64,000 bases of DNA from Caulobacter sp. FWC2 (GCF_002742625.1 NZ_PEBF01000001.1:3906001-3970000); one strand, 5' to 3'; positions 37,780-46,623 are shown, numbered from the stretch's first letter. Notes: a model not told the origin generated them from the letters alone. Numbers and translations are program-made.

Positions 37780-39943
37780 CAGAAGCGCGTTTCCCAACCC
37801 AGCGTCGCGGTGCGGCCACGGCCGGCGTAGAACTTGTCCTTGGCCGGCAAGGTCGTGTCCGAATTGTACGAGATGTACTGCGTGTTGAAGAGGTTCTGGA
37901 CGCCCAGCGACACGGCCCCGACCGGCAGCCGGTAGCGTACGAAGGCGTCGGCGACCGTGTAGCCGTCGAAGTCGTCCTTCACCAGGGCCGCTTGCATGTC
38001 GCGCTTGATGTACTTCTGGACCTGCACGCGCAGGGCCCAGTTGCCCGTCTGGTAGTCAGCCGCGACGTTCAGGCGATCGGGCGAGATGTTGGCGCCGTCC
38101 AGGTCGGTGTCGACCTTGCCGTCGGCATTGGTGTCGGTCTCGCCGCGCAGGCGGGCATAGCCGGTGGAGACATCCAGACCCTGGATCGGGGTGCGGGCCT
38201 TCACATTGACCTCCAGACCTTCGATCTCCACACCCTGGCGTCGGACGTCGAAAATGCCGCCGGCGTTCTTGACCAAAAGTTGGCCCAGCTTCGACTTCGA
38301 CCAGAAATAGGCGACGCTGGCGTCGAACGGGCCGCGCTTCAGCTCGGCCCCGACCTCGCGGTTATTGGACACGATCGGTTCGATCGACAGGTAGGTGTCG
38401 ACGTCGACATTGGCGACATTGATGCCGCGCAGAATGCGGCCAACGTCCGGCACGGTGTAGCCCTCGGCATAGCTGCCATAGAGGCGCACACCTTTCACGG
38501 GTTCGAACACGGCGCCGCCGTTCAGCAGGGTGGCGCTGAATTCGGGCTCGCCGCCGCCCACCTTGCGCGAGCCGTAGGAGGCCAGGGTGGTGAAGTCGTC
38601 GACCTTCAGCTGAACGTTCTCGAAGCGTACGCCGCCGGCCAGGCGCAGCTTGCCGTCCAGCAGGGCGTAGTTGCCCTGGATGAACGGCGCCAGGCTCTCG
38701 AACTTGGTCGGCGGCACCCAGGCGCGGCCCGTGTCGATCAGGAGTTGCGCCGTGGTGTCGGTCAGGGCGTCGAGGCCGGCCGTGGCGGTCAGGCCTTCGA
38801 TCCCTGGTACGGCGCGCTCGTAGCTGATCCGCGCGCCCAGCTTGCGCGAGCGGTTCGACGACTGGTCGAACAGGGTGTTGTTCGGGGCGATGCTGACGTC
38901 CTGGAACGTGACGTTCACGTCGCCGCCGAAGGTGTCGCGCGAGCGATTGAAGAACAGCTGGGCGTTCAGCACGCCGCCATAGAGGTCGTCATTGACCAGG
39001 GCCGCCGACAGGGTCTCGACGCGGTTGGCCGCCGGCTTGCCGGGCTGGACGCCGCGATAGGCCGTGGTCGGCAGGCGGGTCAGGCGATTGCCGTCGGTCG
39101 GCGCGACGGCCGTCCCCGTGACGGTCACATAGTCGCCGTCGCCCTTCAGCTCGAAGCGGTTGCCGACGATGTCCAGGCGCGTGCTGGGCGAGATTTGCCA
39201 ACCCAGGCGGCCAAACAGCGACAAGGTCCGCGAGTCCTGGACGTCGCCTTGGGCGTTGTCCATGCCGATGCGGCGGCCGTTGGCGTCGTAGAAGGCGCCG
39301 CGGGTCTCGTAGGCGACGCCAGCGGTGGCGTCGAACGCCCCTCCGCGCCAGCCGACCAGGCCGGCGACCTTCCCGCCCAGCGTGTCGCCCAGGTCATGGC
39401 CGGCCGAGGCCTGGACCAGAGCCCGGCCCGAGATGCCATCCTGCTTGGGCGGACCGACGGTGACCTGGTTCACGACGCCGCCGGTGGCGCCGATGCCCTG
39501 CAGCGCATTGGAGCCGTAGATCAGCTCGACGCGGTCGATGAAGAACGGGTCGATGGTGTAGCCGTCGCGCGAGCCGTCGCGGATCGGCGTCGACTGCGGG
39601 ATGCCGTTGATGGCGTAGAGCGGCGAGCGGCCGCGCAAGGTTTCCCCGCCCCCGACAGCTTCTGGCGGGTGGGTGAGAACGACGGCGACAGGGTCGAGAC
39701 GGCGTCGACGATCGAGCCGCTGATCGCGACCTGCTGGCTCAGCGTCGCCTGGTCGATCACATCGACGGTCAGCGGCAGCGCGCTGGCGGGCAGGATGGTG
39801 CGGGCGGCGGTGATCACCACCTGGTCCACGTCCGTATCGCGCGCCCCGTCCTGAGCGTGAGCCGCCGTCATGGCCAGCAGGCTGAGTGTGGAAAGCAGCG
39901 CGCCACGCAAGCCGGCGCGCGAAAAGTGAAGTCGCATGGTCAT
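37779..39943 (-). pseudogene. TonB-dependent siderophore receptor, frameshifted
   Basis: Two overlapping frames together make one receptor of about 720 residues. The first (from 39943) encodes the signal peptide ending AAHAQ, TonB region VDQVVITAARTILPAS and plug start QATLSQQVAISGSIVDAVSTL. The second (from about 39640 to 37779) has RSPLYAINGIPQSTP, FFIDRVELIYGSNALQG and a barrel ending GWETRF. They meet near 39649-39660, where TCGGGGGCGGGG occurs in the coding strand; one extra G restores GGGETLRGRS. It may be a true one-base deletion, a phase-variable G run or a sequencing error. The downstream PepSY gene is intact. Confidence 0.85.
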
Positions 39944-39971
39944 CCCCGTCGAAGTGACGGGCTATGGCCTA

Positions 39972-39990
39972 ATTGCGATTGACTTGCAAT
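39972..39990. promoter_or_regulatory. Fur-box-like palindrome
   Basis: ATTGCGATTGACTTGCAAT, 29 bases upstream of the receptor start, resembles alphaproteobacterial Fur/Mur boxes (TTGCGA...TTGCAA-type inverted repeats). A second overlapping inverted repeat, CTTGCA-6-TGCAAG, spans 39983-40000. Iron-dependent repression of the receptor and PepSY genes is inferred. Confidence 0.5.
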
Positions 39991-40010
39991 ATCGTGCAAG
40001 CACAGTGGGA

Positions 40011-40050
40011 GCGCCGCGTCCGACGGGGGAGGAGGAGTCGGACGCGGCGC
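40011..40050 (-). ncRNA. hairpin with CCUCCUCCC loop (possible small RNA)
   Basis: A perfect 14-base-pair stem (40011-40024 with 40037-40050) closes a 12-base loop. Read on the minus strand the loop is UCCUCCUCCCCC, which contains the CCUCCUCCC anti-Shine-Dalgarno motif found in loops of alphaproteobacterial 'cuckoo' / CcsR-type small RNAs. A second hairpin (40070-40079 with 40085-40094, loop CCCCU on the minus strand) lies next to it. There is no clear terminator or promoter, so it may instead be a DNA or leader structure. Confidence 0.35.
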
Positions 40051-40370
40051 GCGAAGCTCGCGGATCCCGCCGCCGCCGGAGGGGCCGGCGGCGGATTGGG
40101 CGTCAGCCTTGGCCGCATGGGGGGATGGGCCAGGCTTCTCGGGATCGGCGCTTCGGAAGCCGCTTGCCGGGGATCGGTCGCGGCCTCGAGAGACATCCTG
40201 CTCGCGCCGGCCGCCCCCGCCTATAATATCTACGCATGGGGCCTATCTTGGGCCGGTCGCCCCTAACCCATACCTTAGTATCATGGTGCGCGAGGGCGGA
40301 GACGCGCAGGTCTTGGTCGAGTGCAGTACCGGCGCGCCGACGGGCGGGCCGACAGTGAAGAGGACACGCC

Positions 40371-40736
40371 TTGGGTCACGGTCAGACCATCTCAGTGATC
40401 GACGACGACGGCGAGGTTCGGGCCAGCCTGCAGAACTTCCTTCGCTCGGCGGGGATGGCCGTGCGCAGCTTTGCGGGCGCGCGCGAGTTCCTCGACGACA
40501 CCGGACCCAGCGACTGCGTGATCACCGACCTGCACATGCCCGACATGGATGGCCTGGCCCTGCTGGACGCCCTGGCCGCGCGGGGCGCGACGCCCCCGGT
40601 AATCGTCATGACCGCCTTCCCGACCGAAGCCGCCCGAGCGCGCGCAGAGGCGTTCGGCGTTGTCGAGTTCTTGACCAAACCCGTTGATCCGGACGTGTTG
40701 TTCGAGGCCATCGAGGCGGCCCTCCGCAAGATCTGA
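40371..40736 (+). CDS. single-domain response regulator (receiver)
   Basis: 121 residues, only a CheY-like receiver of the FixJ type. The acidic pair lies in VIDDDGEVR (11-13), the phosphoacceptor is D53 in ITDLHMPDMDG, with T81 (VMTAF) and K103 (LTKPVD). A TTG start is chosen: AAGAGGA precedes it and no ATG fits the receiver fold. Without output domain it may act as a phosphate sink or relay for the kinase encoded two genes downstream. Confidence 0.88.
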   Translation: MGHGQTISVIDDDGEVRASLQNFLRSAGMAVRSFAGAREFLDDTGPSDCVITDLHMPDMDGLALLDALAARGATPPVIVMTAFPTEAARARAEAFGVVEFLTKPVDPDVLFEAIEAALRKI

Positions 40737-40767
40737 TGTCTTGAGCGCCCTTGGGGAGGAGGCGAGC

Positions 40768-41421
40768 ATGAAGAACACCGACACCAACAAGCCGCTGGTC
40801 TGCGTGATCGACGATGACGCCGAGGTGCGCGGGTCGCTGGACGCCCTGCTGCGCTCGGCCGACTTCCGTGTGGGGACGTTCGCCAGTCCCGATGAATTCA
40901 TGGCGTGCGACGAGGCCGACTCCGCCGCCTGCCTGATCCTGGACGTGCGCCTCAAGAACGCCGACGGCCTGGAGTTCCAGCAGGCCCTGCTGGAGGCCGA
41001 CGCCCGCGTGCCGGTCATCTTGATCACTGGCCACGGCGACATCCCCATGACCGTGCGCGGCATGAAGGCCGGCGCGGTGGACTTCCTGGCCAAGCCCTTC
41101 GTCGACGACGCCCTGCTGACCGCCGTCAGCGAGGCGGTGAAGCGCGACCAGGAACGCCGCGCCCGGGAACACACCGACGACAGCCTCAAGGCCCTCTATG
41201 CCAGCCTGACCCCGCGCGAGCGCGACGTCATGGGCCTGGTCACGGCCGGACTGATGAACAAGCAGATCGCGGCCAAGCTGGCGCTCAGCGAAGTGACCGT
41301 GAAGATCCATCGCGGCAACCTGATGCGGAAGATGCGGGCGCCCTCGCTGGCCGACCTAGTCCGCATGGCCGAGACTCTGGGCGTGCGCGACAGCGGCGCC
41401 GCACGATATGGTCACGCCTAG
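40768..41421 (+). CDS. FixJ/NarL-type response regulator
   Basis: 217 residues. The receiver domain covers 10-125, with phosphoacceptor D59 (LILDVRLKNADG), T87 (ITGHGD) and K109 (FLAKPF). The LuxR-type HTH covers about 148-210: LTPRERDVMGLVTAGLMNKQIAAKL, then VTVKIHRGNLMRKM. GGGGAGGAGG lies before ATG 40768; the longer frame to 40684 would overlap the receiver gene. It is a transcription activator paired with the kinase starting at 41451. Confidence 0.92.
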   Translation: MKNTDTNKPLVCVIDDDAEVRGSLDALLRSADFRVGTFASPDEFMACDEADSAACLILDVRLKNADGLEFQQALLEADARVPVILITGHGDIPMTVRGMKAGAVDFLAKPFVDDALLTAVSEAVKRDQERRAREHTDDSLKALYASLTPRERDVMGLVTAGLMNKQIAAKLALSEVTVKIHRGNLMRKMRAPSLADLVRMAETLGVRDSGAARYGHA

Positions 41422-41450
41422 CCCCTCAGGGCGCACATCGGGAAAGCTGC

Positions 41451-43340
41451 ATGGCGGGCTCTGAGCCTCGGCGGAACGTCAATCGCTGGCTGATCGGGGT
41501 GGCGGGCCTGACCGCCGCCGGCATCTTCGCGGCCGACCTGCTCACCGCCCTGCAAGGCGCGGTGGCGGTGCTCTACATCGCCGTGGTGCTGCTGGTCGCC
41601 CAGACGGGCGGACGGCGCCTGGTCGTTTCGTCCGGCGTCATCGCCGCGCTGCTGACCATCATCGCCTTCGTGGCCAACCATCGCTCGGGACCACTGGACG
41701 GCGCGGCTGTCCGGTTCGGCGTCAGCCTGGTGGCGATCATCGCCACGACCCTGTTGTCGCTGCGAGACTGGTCGGCCCGCCTGACCCTGGCCGAGCAGGC
41801 GCGGATGCTGGAGCTGACCCACGACACGGTCATCATCCGCGATTCCCAGGATCGCATCGTCTATTGGAACGACGGCGCCGAGGCGCTGTACGGCTTCGCC
41901 CGCAAGGAGGCGGTCGGGGCGTTCGGCAATCAGCTCCTGAACTGCCAGTTCCCCGCTGCGGTCGTGACCGAGGCCCTGGAACGCGAGGGCCAGTGGTCCG
42001 GCCAGGTCGTCCGCACGCGGCGCGACGGCTCGCGCCTTGTCCTGGCCAGCCGCTGGCTGCTGCGCCGTGATCCCGACGGCCGGCCTGTCGGCATCATCGA
42101 GACCAGCGCGGACCTGACCGAGCAGCGCCGCGTCGAGGCAGAGCGCGAGATGTCCGAGCAGCGCTATCGCGCCATGTTCAACGCCGCCGGCTTCGCGGCC
42201 TGGGAGTCGGACTGGTCGGCCGTGCGTCGTCGCCTGCTGGAAACTTCCCCCGACCTGACGCAGCTGGCCCAGCGCCTGCCCGACGACCCGAACGCGGTTC
42301 GGGAGGCGGCGAGCCTGGCCAATATCCGCGATCTGAACCAGGCGGCGCTGGATCTGTTCGAGGCGGCCAGCGCCGAGGGGGTAATCGGCGGCAGCCTGAT
42401 CAGCAGCTATCCGGAGGAAGCCCAGCACGCCCTGCACGACATCTTCTGCGCCCTCGCCGAGGGGGCGACCATGGCCGAGAGCGAGACCCGGCTGACCACG
42501 CGCACCGGCCGTCCGATCGACGTGGTGCTGCGGATCACCCTGGTCGAGGGCGGCGAGCCCTGGTCGCGCGTCTTGGTCATGGCTTTCGACGTCACCGAGC
42601 GCAACGCGGCCCGCGCCAGGCTGGAGCACGCCTCGGCCGAGCTGGCCCACGCCGGCCGGGTCTCGATCCTGGGCCAGCTGGCCGCCTCGATCGCCCACGA
42701 GGTCAACCAGCCCCTGGCGGCGATCATCAATTACGGCAAGTCGGCCAAGCGCTGGTTGAACCGCGACGCGCCCGAGGTGGCCGAGGCCCAGACCTGCCTC
42801 GACCACATCCTGAGCAACAGCGGCCGGGCCGCCGATATCATCGCCGGCGTCCGCAACCTGTCGCGCAAGTCCGCCGGCCAGGTGGAGCCGGTCGACCTGG
42901 CCCAGTTGCTGCGGGAGTCCCTTTCCCTCGTCCAGCGCGAGGCCAAGGCGGCGCGGGCCACGATCCGCAGCGTGATCGCCGACGAGCTGCCCTCGGTGAT
43001 CGGCGACCGCGTCCAGATCCAGCAGGTAGTGGTCAACCTGCTGATCAACGGCCTTCAGGCCATGCAGGCCTCGCGGCGGCGCGAGCTGGACGTCACCCTC
43101 TCCGCCGACGGCGATTTCCTGCGCGTGGCGGTGACCGACAGCGGCCCTGGCATCAGCGGCGAACCCGGACGAATCTTCGAGCCGTTCTTCACCACCAAGC
43201 CCGACGGCGTGGGCCTGGGCCTGTCGATCTCGCGCTCGATCATCGAGGGCCTGGGCGGGCGAATTTCAGCGGCCAACAACGTCGGTTCGGGGGCGACCAT
43301 CGCCTTCACCCTGCCCCGCAGCCCCGCCGCGGCGAATTAA
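41451..43340 (+). CDS. PAS-domain sensor histidine kinase
   Basis: 629-residue membrane kinase. The first ~105 residues hold three to four transmembrane helices (LIGVAGLTAAGIFAADLL, VAVLYIAVVLLVAQ, SGVIAALLTIIAFV, VSLVAIIATTLLSL). A PAS domain follows at about 115-225 (ILRDSQDRIVYWNDGAEALYGF-like segment), with a second PAS-like region at 235-385. HisKA has the phospho-histidine H416 in SIAHEVNQPLAAI. The ATPase domain has VVNLLINGLQAM, DSGPGI and GVGLGLSISRSIIEGLGG. No heme-binding signature is obvious, so the signal is unknown. It is third in the receiver / FixJ / kinase group. Confidence 0.92.
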   Translation: MAGSEPRRNVNRWLIGVAGLTAAGIFAADLLTALQGAVAVLYIAVVLLVAQTGGRRLVVSSGVIAALLTIIAFVANHRSGPLDGAAVRFGVSLVAIIATTLLSLRDWSARLTLAEQARMLELTHDTVIIRDSQDRIVYWNDGAEALYGFARKEAVGAFGNQLLNCQFPAAVVTEALEREGQWSGQVVRTRRDGSRLVLASRWLLRRDPDGRPVGIIETSADLTEQRRVEAEREMSEQRYRAMFNAAGFAAWESDWSAVRRRLLETSPDLTQLAQRLPDDPNAVREAASLANIRDLNQAALDLFEAASAEGVIGGSLISSYPEEAQHALHDIFCALAEGATMAESETRLTTRTGRPIDVVLRITLVEGGEPWSRVLVMAFDVTERNAARARLEHASAELAHAGRVSILGQLAASIAHEVNQPLAAIINYGKSAKRWLNRDAPEVAEAQTCLDHILSNSGRAADIIAGVRNLSRKSAGQVEPVDLAQLLRESLSLVQREAKAARATIRSVIADELPSVIGDRVQIQQVVVNLLINGLQAMQASRRRELDVTLSADGDFLRVAVTDSGPGISGEPGRIFEPFFTTKPDGVGLGLSISRSIIEGLGGRISAANNVGSGATIAFTLPRSPAAAN

Positions 43341-43346
43341 GTCGGC

Positions 43347-43365
43347 CACCCCATACCTAGGGGTG
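43347..43365. promoter_or_regulatory. palindrome containing CCCATACCT before the AraC gene
   Basis: CACCCC (43347-43352) and GGGGTG (43360-43365) form an inverted repeat around ATACCTA. The core CCCATACCT (43350-43358) recurs at 40267-40275, upstream of the receiver/FixJ/kinase operon. A shared site for the FixJ-type regulator is possible. Confidence 0.4.
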
Positions 43366-43459
43366 AATTCCTTCTCCGACGAGGGGCGCCAGACTGCTTG
43401 CACGGTCGGAAGCGCAACGCTGTCCGATCTCGCCACACAGTCTGGAAGGTCCGACGGCC

Positions 43460-43969
43460 ATGCACATTTCCACGACCCCGCCCCCGCTCACCGACGCCAT
43501 GGTCCTGGCGAACTTCATCCTGACGCCGGAGATCGCCGACCGGCTCGATGCCCGCCTGCGCGACGAGCTGGCCGAGCGCGCCCGCCGGGTGCTGCAACAG
43601 GCGCCGCCGGTCCGGACCGCGCCGCACATTGGGGGCCTCGCCCCCTGGCAAGCCCTGCGGATCAAGGCGGAGATCGAGGCGCGCTGCGGCGAGTCCCTGC
43701 GGGTCTCCGACCTGGCCGCGCGCGTGGGCCTGAGCACCAGCCACTTCTCGCGGGCCTTCAAGATCAGCTTCGGCGCGTGCGCCGGCGACTATCTGCGCGC
43801 CCGCCGGGTCGAGCGGGCCCAGCGCCTGATGCTGGAAGGCCGCCTTGGCCTGGCCGAGATCGCCCTGCAATGCGGCTTCTCCGACCAGGCCCACTTCTCG
43901 CGGGTGTTCTCTGCGACGGTCGGCATGCCGCCGCACCGCTGGCGCCGGACCCTGGCCCTCGCCGCCTAG
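43460..43969 (+). CDS. AraC-family transcriptional regulator (short)
   Basis: 169 residues. The C-terminal ~100 form the double-HTH AraC domain: LRVSDLAARVGLSTSHFSRAFK and LAEIALQCGFSDQAHFSRVFSATVGMPPHRWR. The first ~60 residues are too short for a ligand-binding cupin domain, so it is probably controlled by its amount rather than an effector. GGAAGG precedes ATG 43460. It lies 119 bases after the kinase, behind the palindrome at 43347, and could be that system's target. Confidence 0.88.
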   Translation: MHISTTPPPLTDAMVLANFILTPEIADRLDARLRDELAERARRVLQQAPPVRTAPHIGGLAPWQALRIKAEIEARCGESLRVSDLAARVGLSTSHFSRAFKISFGACAGDYLRARRVERAQRLMLEGRLGLAEIALQCGFSDQAHFSRVFSATVGMPPHRWRRTLALAA

Positions 43970-44006
43970 GCCTGCCGGCTGAAGTCGCGACCAGACAAGA
44001 CCGACC

Positions 44007-44546
44007 ATGATCGCAGCCTCCGATCTCCGCGCCCTCGTCATGGCGCCCGACACCGCCTTCGGCCACGCGGCCGGCAAGGCTTTGTCGCTGCTCGGCTTCG
44101 ACCAGAAGCCAGCCGGCGAGCTGTCGCTGCTGGTTCTGCCGGCCTGGACCGGCGACAGCCTGTCTGAGAGCCGCGCTTTCGTCGCCGAGATCCTGAAAGC
44201 CACCGGGGATCTCGCGCCCGCCTTGGCCCGCTCCGGGCGCGGCGTGATCATCCATCCGCTCTCGCTGAGCGCCCTGGCGCCGTTCGGCGACGAGAACGAC
44301 GCGGCCCACCGCGCGGCCCTGGCGGCGGCACAGCTGAACCGGGCCTGGTTCGCACCGCTTGGCGTGCGGGTCGCGCAGCTCTTCATCGACAGGCTGGACA
44401 TGACGAGCAACCGCGCCGACCGCTCAGCGCAGATTGATCCGGATGGTGTCGACATCGGCCTGCGCCACGTGCTGGCCGGCGCTGACCAAGCCTTCCGCGA
44501 CCCGGCCGCATTGGCCGTCTGGCAAGCGGTCAACGGCGACTGGTGA
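44007..44546 (+). CDS. hypothetical protein
   Basis: 179 residues that I do not recognise with confidence. The start, LRALVMAPDTAFGHAAGKALSLLGFD, and the segment GELSLLVLPAWTGDSLSESRAF resemble a degenerate Rossmann-type dehydrogenase without a clear glycine motif. It carries no signal peptide. It follows the AraC gene by 37 bases and overlaps the convergent phytase-like gene by 17 bases. Codon use looks like its neighbours. Confidence 0.6.
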   Translation: MIAASDLRALVMAPDTAFGHAAGKALSLLGFDQKPAGELSLLVLPAWTGDSLSESRAFVAEILKATGDLAPALARSGRGVIIHPLSLSALAPFGDENDAAHRAALAAAQLNRAWFAPLGVRVAQLFIDRLDMTSNRADRSAQIDPDGVDIGLRHVLAGADQAFRDPAALAVWQAVNGDW

Positions 44547-45552
44547 CGGCGAACACCAAGATTCGCGTCGGCGCGGCCGGGTCGAAATTGTCGTCGGACA
44601 TCAGCACCAGGGTCCGATGGCCCTCGCGCGATGGCCCCCAGGCCATGGCCTCGAGATTGCTGGTCGGGACGTTCGCGAGGCGATCGAAGTTGACCACTAG
44701 CCGCTTGATCAGTGGCCGGACGGTATCGTCCAGCCGCTCGCGGCCGGCCACGTCCCGCGCCCCCCGCACGTCCACGACATAGAGCCGGCAGTGATAGGCA
44801 AAGCGCCCTTTGGCGTCCTCGACGCCGGACCGCTCCAGCACCAGCAGGCGGTTGGCGTCGAGCGCCAGGATCTCGCTGATCCCGTTGTCGCCGCGCCTGG
44901 CGGGCGCGGCCTGGATCGGGTCGAGGCGGTAGGCGTATTGGGCCGCGACCTTGCCCTGGCGATCCAGCCGGGTGATCCGCGTCAGGCCGCCGCCGCCGAC
45001 CGTGCTGACCGGTCCGTCCTGAACGAGCGGCGCCTCCATCGAGAGCCACAGCCAACGCCCGTCCGGCGAGAAACTCAGCCCCTCCAAGGTCAGGTTCGGC
45101 CGCGCGCCGTGGCTGAAGCGGAACGGTGTCGGGATCGCCTCCTTGGCCGCGCCCGCACGGTCCATGCGCCGCACGGCCGGATCGAAGCCGCGAGCGGAGT
45201 CACCCTCGGTGGTCCACAGCAGGTCGCCGCCCAGCGGATCGATCCGCAGCGCCTCGGCGTCCGCCCGTTCGCCCGCCGCGCTGGCGGTCGACGGGAAGGT
45301 CGAGCCGTCCTCGCGGCGCAGCGGGACCTGGCGCGTGACGGTCAGCCCCTGGGCGTCCAGCCGCCCGACGAAGATCCTCGCCGGGGCCTTGTCCGAGCGG
45401 TCGTCGGAGATCATCAGCCACGCGCCCGAGCGTCGGTCGTAGTCGACCCCGGAGATCCCGCCGAACGGCGCGCCGTCGACGGCCAGGCCTTGAGGGACTT
45501 CGAAGCTCGCCAGCAACTTCAGCGCCAGGGCGAGGCCGAGCAGCGCGCTCAC
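44530..45552 (-). CDS. esterase-like/phytase-like beta-propeller protein
   Basis: 340 residues, N-terminal hydrophobic segment (MSALLGLALALKLLASF) that could export it. The sequence matches the 'esterase-like activity of phytase' family: FGGISGVDYDRRSGAWLMISDD, DAEALRIDPLGGDLLWTTEGD, LTLEGLSFSPDGRWLWLSMEAPL and NLEAMAWGPSREGHRTLVLMSDDNF. It is probably periplasmic and acts on phosphoesters. Its ATG overlaps the LacI stop (ATGA), so it is co-expressed with the regulator and belongs to the proposed nucleoside regulon, where it might strip phosphate from nucleotides. That role is inference. Confidence 0.83.
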   Translation of the reverse strand: MSALLGLALALKLLASFEVPQGLAVDGAPFGGISGVDYDRRSGAWLMISDDRSDKAPARIFVGRLDAQGLTVTRQVPLRREDGSTFPSTASAAGERADAEALRIDPLGGDLLWTTEGDSARGFDPAVRRMDRAGAAKEAIPTPFRFSHGARPNLTLEGLSFSPDGRWLWLSMEAPLVQDGPVSTVGGGGLTRITRLDRQGKVAAQYAYRLDPIQAAPARRGDNGISEILALDANRLLVLERSGVEDAKGRFAYHCRLYVVDVRGARDVAGRERLDDTVRPLIKRLVVNFDRLANVPTSNLEAMAWGPSREGHRTLVLMSDDNFDPAAPTRILVFAVTSRR

Positions 45553-46550
45553 GTAAGGACACGCACGCTGTCGCGCGAGATCAGCTCGACATTGAACACC
45601 ACCCGCCGGCGCGGCTCGCCCCGGGCGCTCATCCGGCGGATCAGGGCCTCGACGGCGGCGGCGGCCATGTCCTCCACCGGCATGTCGATCGTGGTCAGGG
45701 CCGGCGTGTGCAGCTGGGCCCAGGGGATGTCGTCGAAGCCCACGACCGAGACGTCGTCCGGCACGACCAGGCCCATGCTCCGGATGTGGCGCATGGCCCC
45801 GATGGCGATCAGGTCGGCGCCGGTGATCACCGCCGTGGCCGTGCGGCTCTCCAGCGCCTTGGCGACCTCGGGCTCCAGGTCCAGCGAATAGGCGTTGTGG
45901 ACGTGCCAGACGAGGTTGCCCCGCTCGCGCACCGCGCTGATCGCCGCCTCGGCCCGCTGGCGGGCGCTGGAGGCGGCGTGCGGGCCGGAGATCACCCCGA
46001 TGTTCACATGGCCCGCCGCCAGCAGGTGCTCGGCCGCCAGCCGCCCGCCGTCGGCATAGTCAGCCTGGATGACGTCGTAGCCCGGCAGGTTGCGGTCGAG
46101 CACGACGGTGGGCACGCCCTCGATCAACTTGCCGACCGGGCCATCGTCGGCGATCGGAAACCAGATCACCCCGTCGACTCCATGGTCGATCATCAGGTTC
46201 ACGGCCCGCTCCTCGGCCTCGGCCGAGCCTTCGGTGTCCGTGAGAAAGACGCTGTAGCCGTGAGCCCGCGCGGCCTGGATCACCACCTGGGCCAGGCTGG
46301 GGAAGAACGGGTTGGTCAGGTCCGGCAGGATCAGGCCGATGGCGCCGGTCTTGCCGGTCTTCATGGCCTTGGCGCTCTGGTTGGGCCGATAGCCCAGCTC
46401 GGCCGCGACCTTCAGGATATGCTCTCGCGTCGCCTCGCCCACCGAGCCCGCGCCATTGATCGCGTAGGACGCGCTGGCCAGCGACACGCCGGCGGCCTTG
46501 GCGACCTCTTTCAAGGTGGCGCGGCGCGGTAAGTCTTCGCTCTTGGCCAT
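45549..46550 (-). CDS. LacI-family regulator (proposed nucleoside regulon)
   Basis: 333 residues. The HTH is at 10-35 (ATLKEVAKAAGVSLASASYAI) with hinge ELGYRPNQSAKAMK. The sugar-binding-like domain follows (GAIGLILPDLTNPFFPSLAQVV, DGVIWFPIADDG, DVSVVGFDDIPWAQLHTPALTTI). A near-perfect operator copy, TGAAACCTTTCA (46582-46593), lies 32 bases before its start, which suggests autoregulation. Perfect copies TGAAACGTTTCA sit before the TonB receptor, the CNT transporter and the PfkB/TrpF-like genes. It is probably a repressor induced by a nucleoside or ribose. Confidence 0.9.
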   Translation of the reverse strand: MAKSEDLPRRATLKEVAKAAGVSLASASYAINGAGSVGEATREHILKVAAELGYRPNQSAKAMKTGKTGAIGLILPDLTNPFFPSLAQVVIQAARAHGYSVFLTDTEGSAEAEERAVNLMIDHGVDGVIWFPIADDGPVGKLIEGVPTVVLDRNLPGYDVIQADYADGGRLAAEHLLAAGHVNIGVISGPHAASSARQRAEAAISAVRERGNLVWHVHNAYSLDLEPEVAKALESRTATAVITGADLIAIGAMRHIRSMGLVVPDDVSVVGFDDIPWAQLHTPALTTIDMPVEDMAAAAVEALIRRMSARGEPRRRVVFNVELISRDSVRVLT

Positions 46551-46581
46551 GCGGGGTTTCCGGCGGGAGATAGCCAGGACG

Positions 46582-46593
46582 TGAAACCTTTCA
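46582..46593. promoter_or_regulatory. LacI operator copy, imperfect (TGAAACCTTTCA)
   Basis: Differs from the perfect palindrome by one centre base. It lies 32 bases upstream of the LacI gene start at 46550. Confidence 0.6.
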
Positions 46594-46623
46594 TGGCCGG
46601 CGTCAAGAAATGGGTCAAGGATC

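Larger units (their letters stand above)
39944..40370. other. intergenic region between receptor and response-regulator operon
   Basis: 427 bases with no convincing gene. It holds the Fur-box-like site (39972-39990), the 14-bp hairpin (40011-40050), a GC-rich 10-bp hairpin (40070-40094) and CCCATACCT (40267-40275), also found before the AraC gene at 43350. AAGAGGA before TTG 40371 is the ribosome binding site of the receiver protein. Confidence 0.5.

Noticed and set aside
35267..37819. Open frame of 850 codons on the minus strand
   Set aside because: Antisense to the porin gene and in another frame of the PepSY gene; those have clear domains, this has none.
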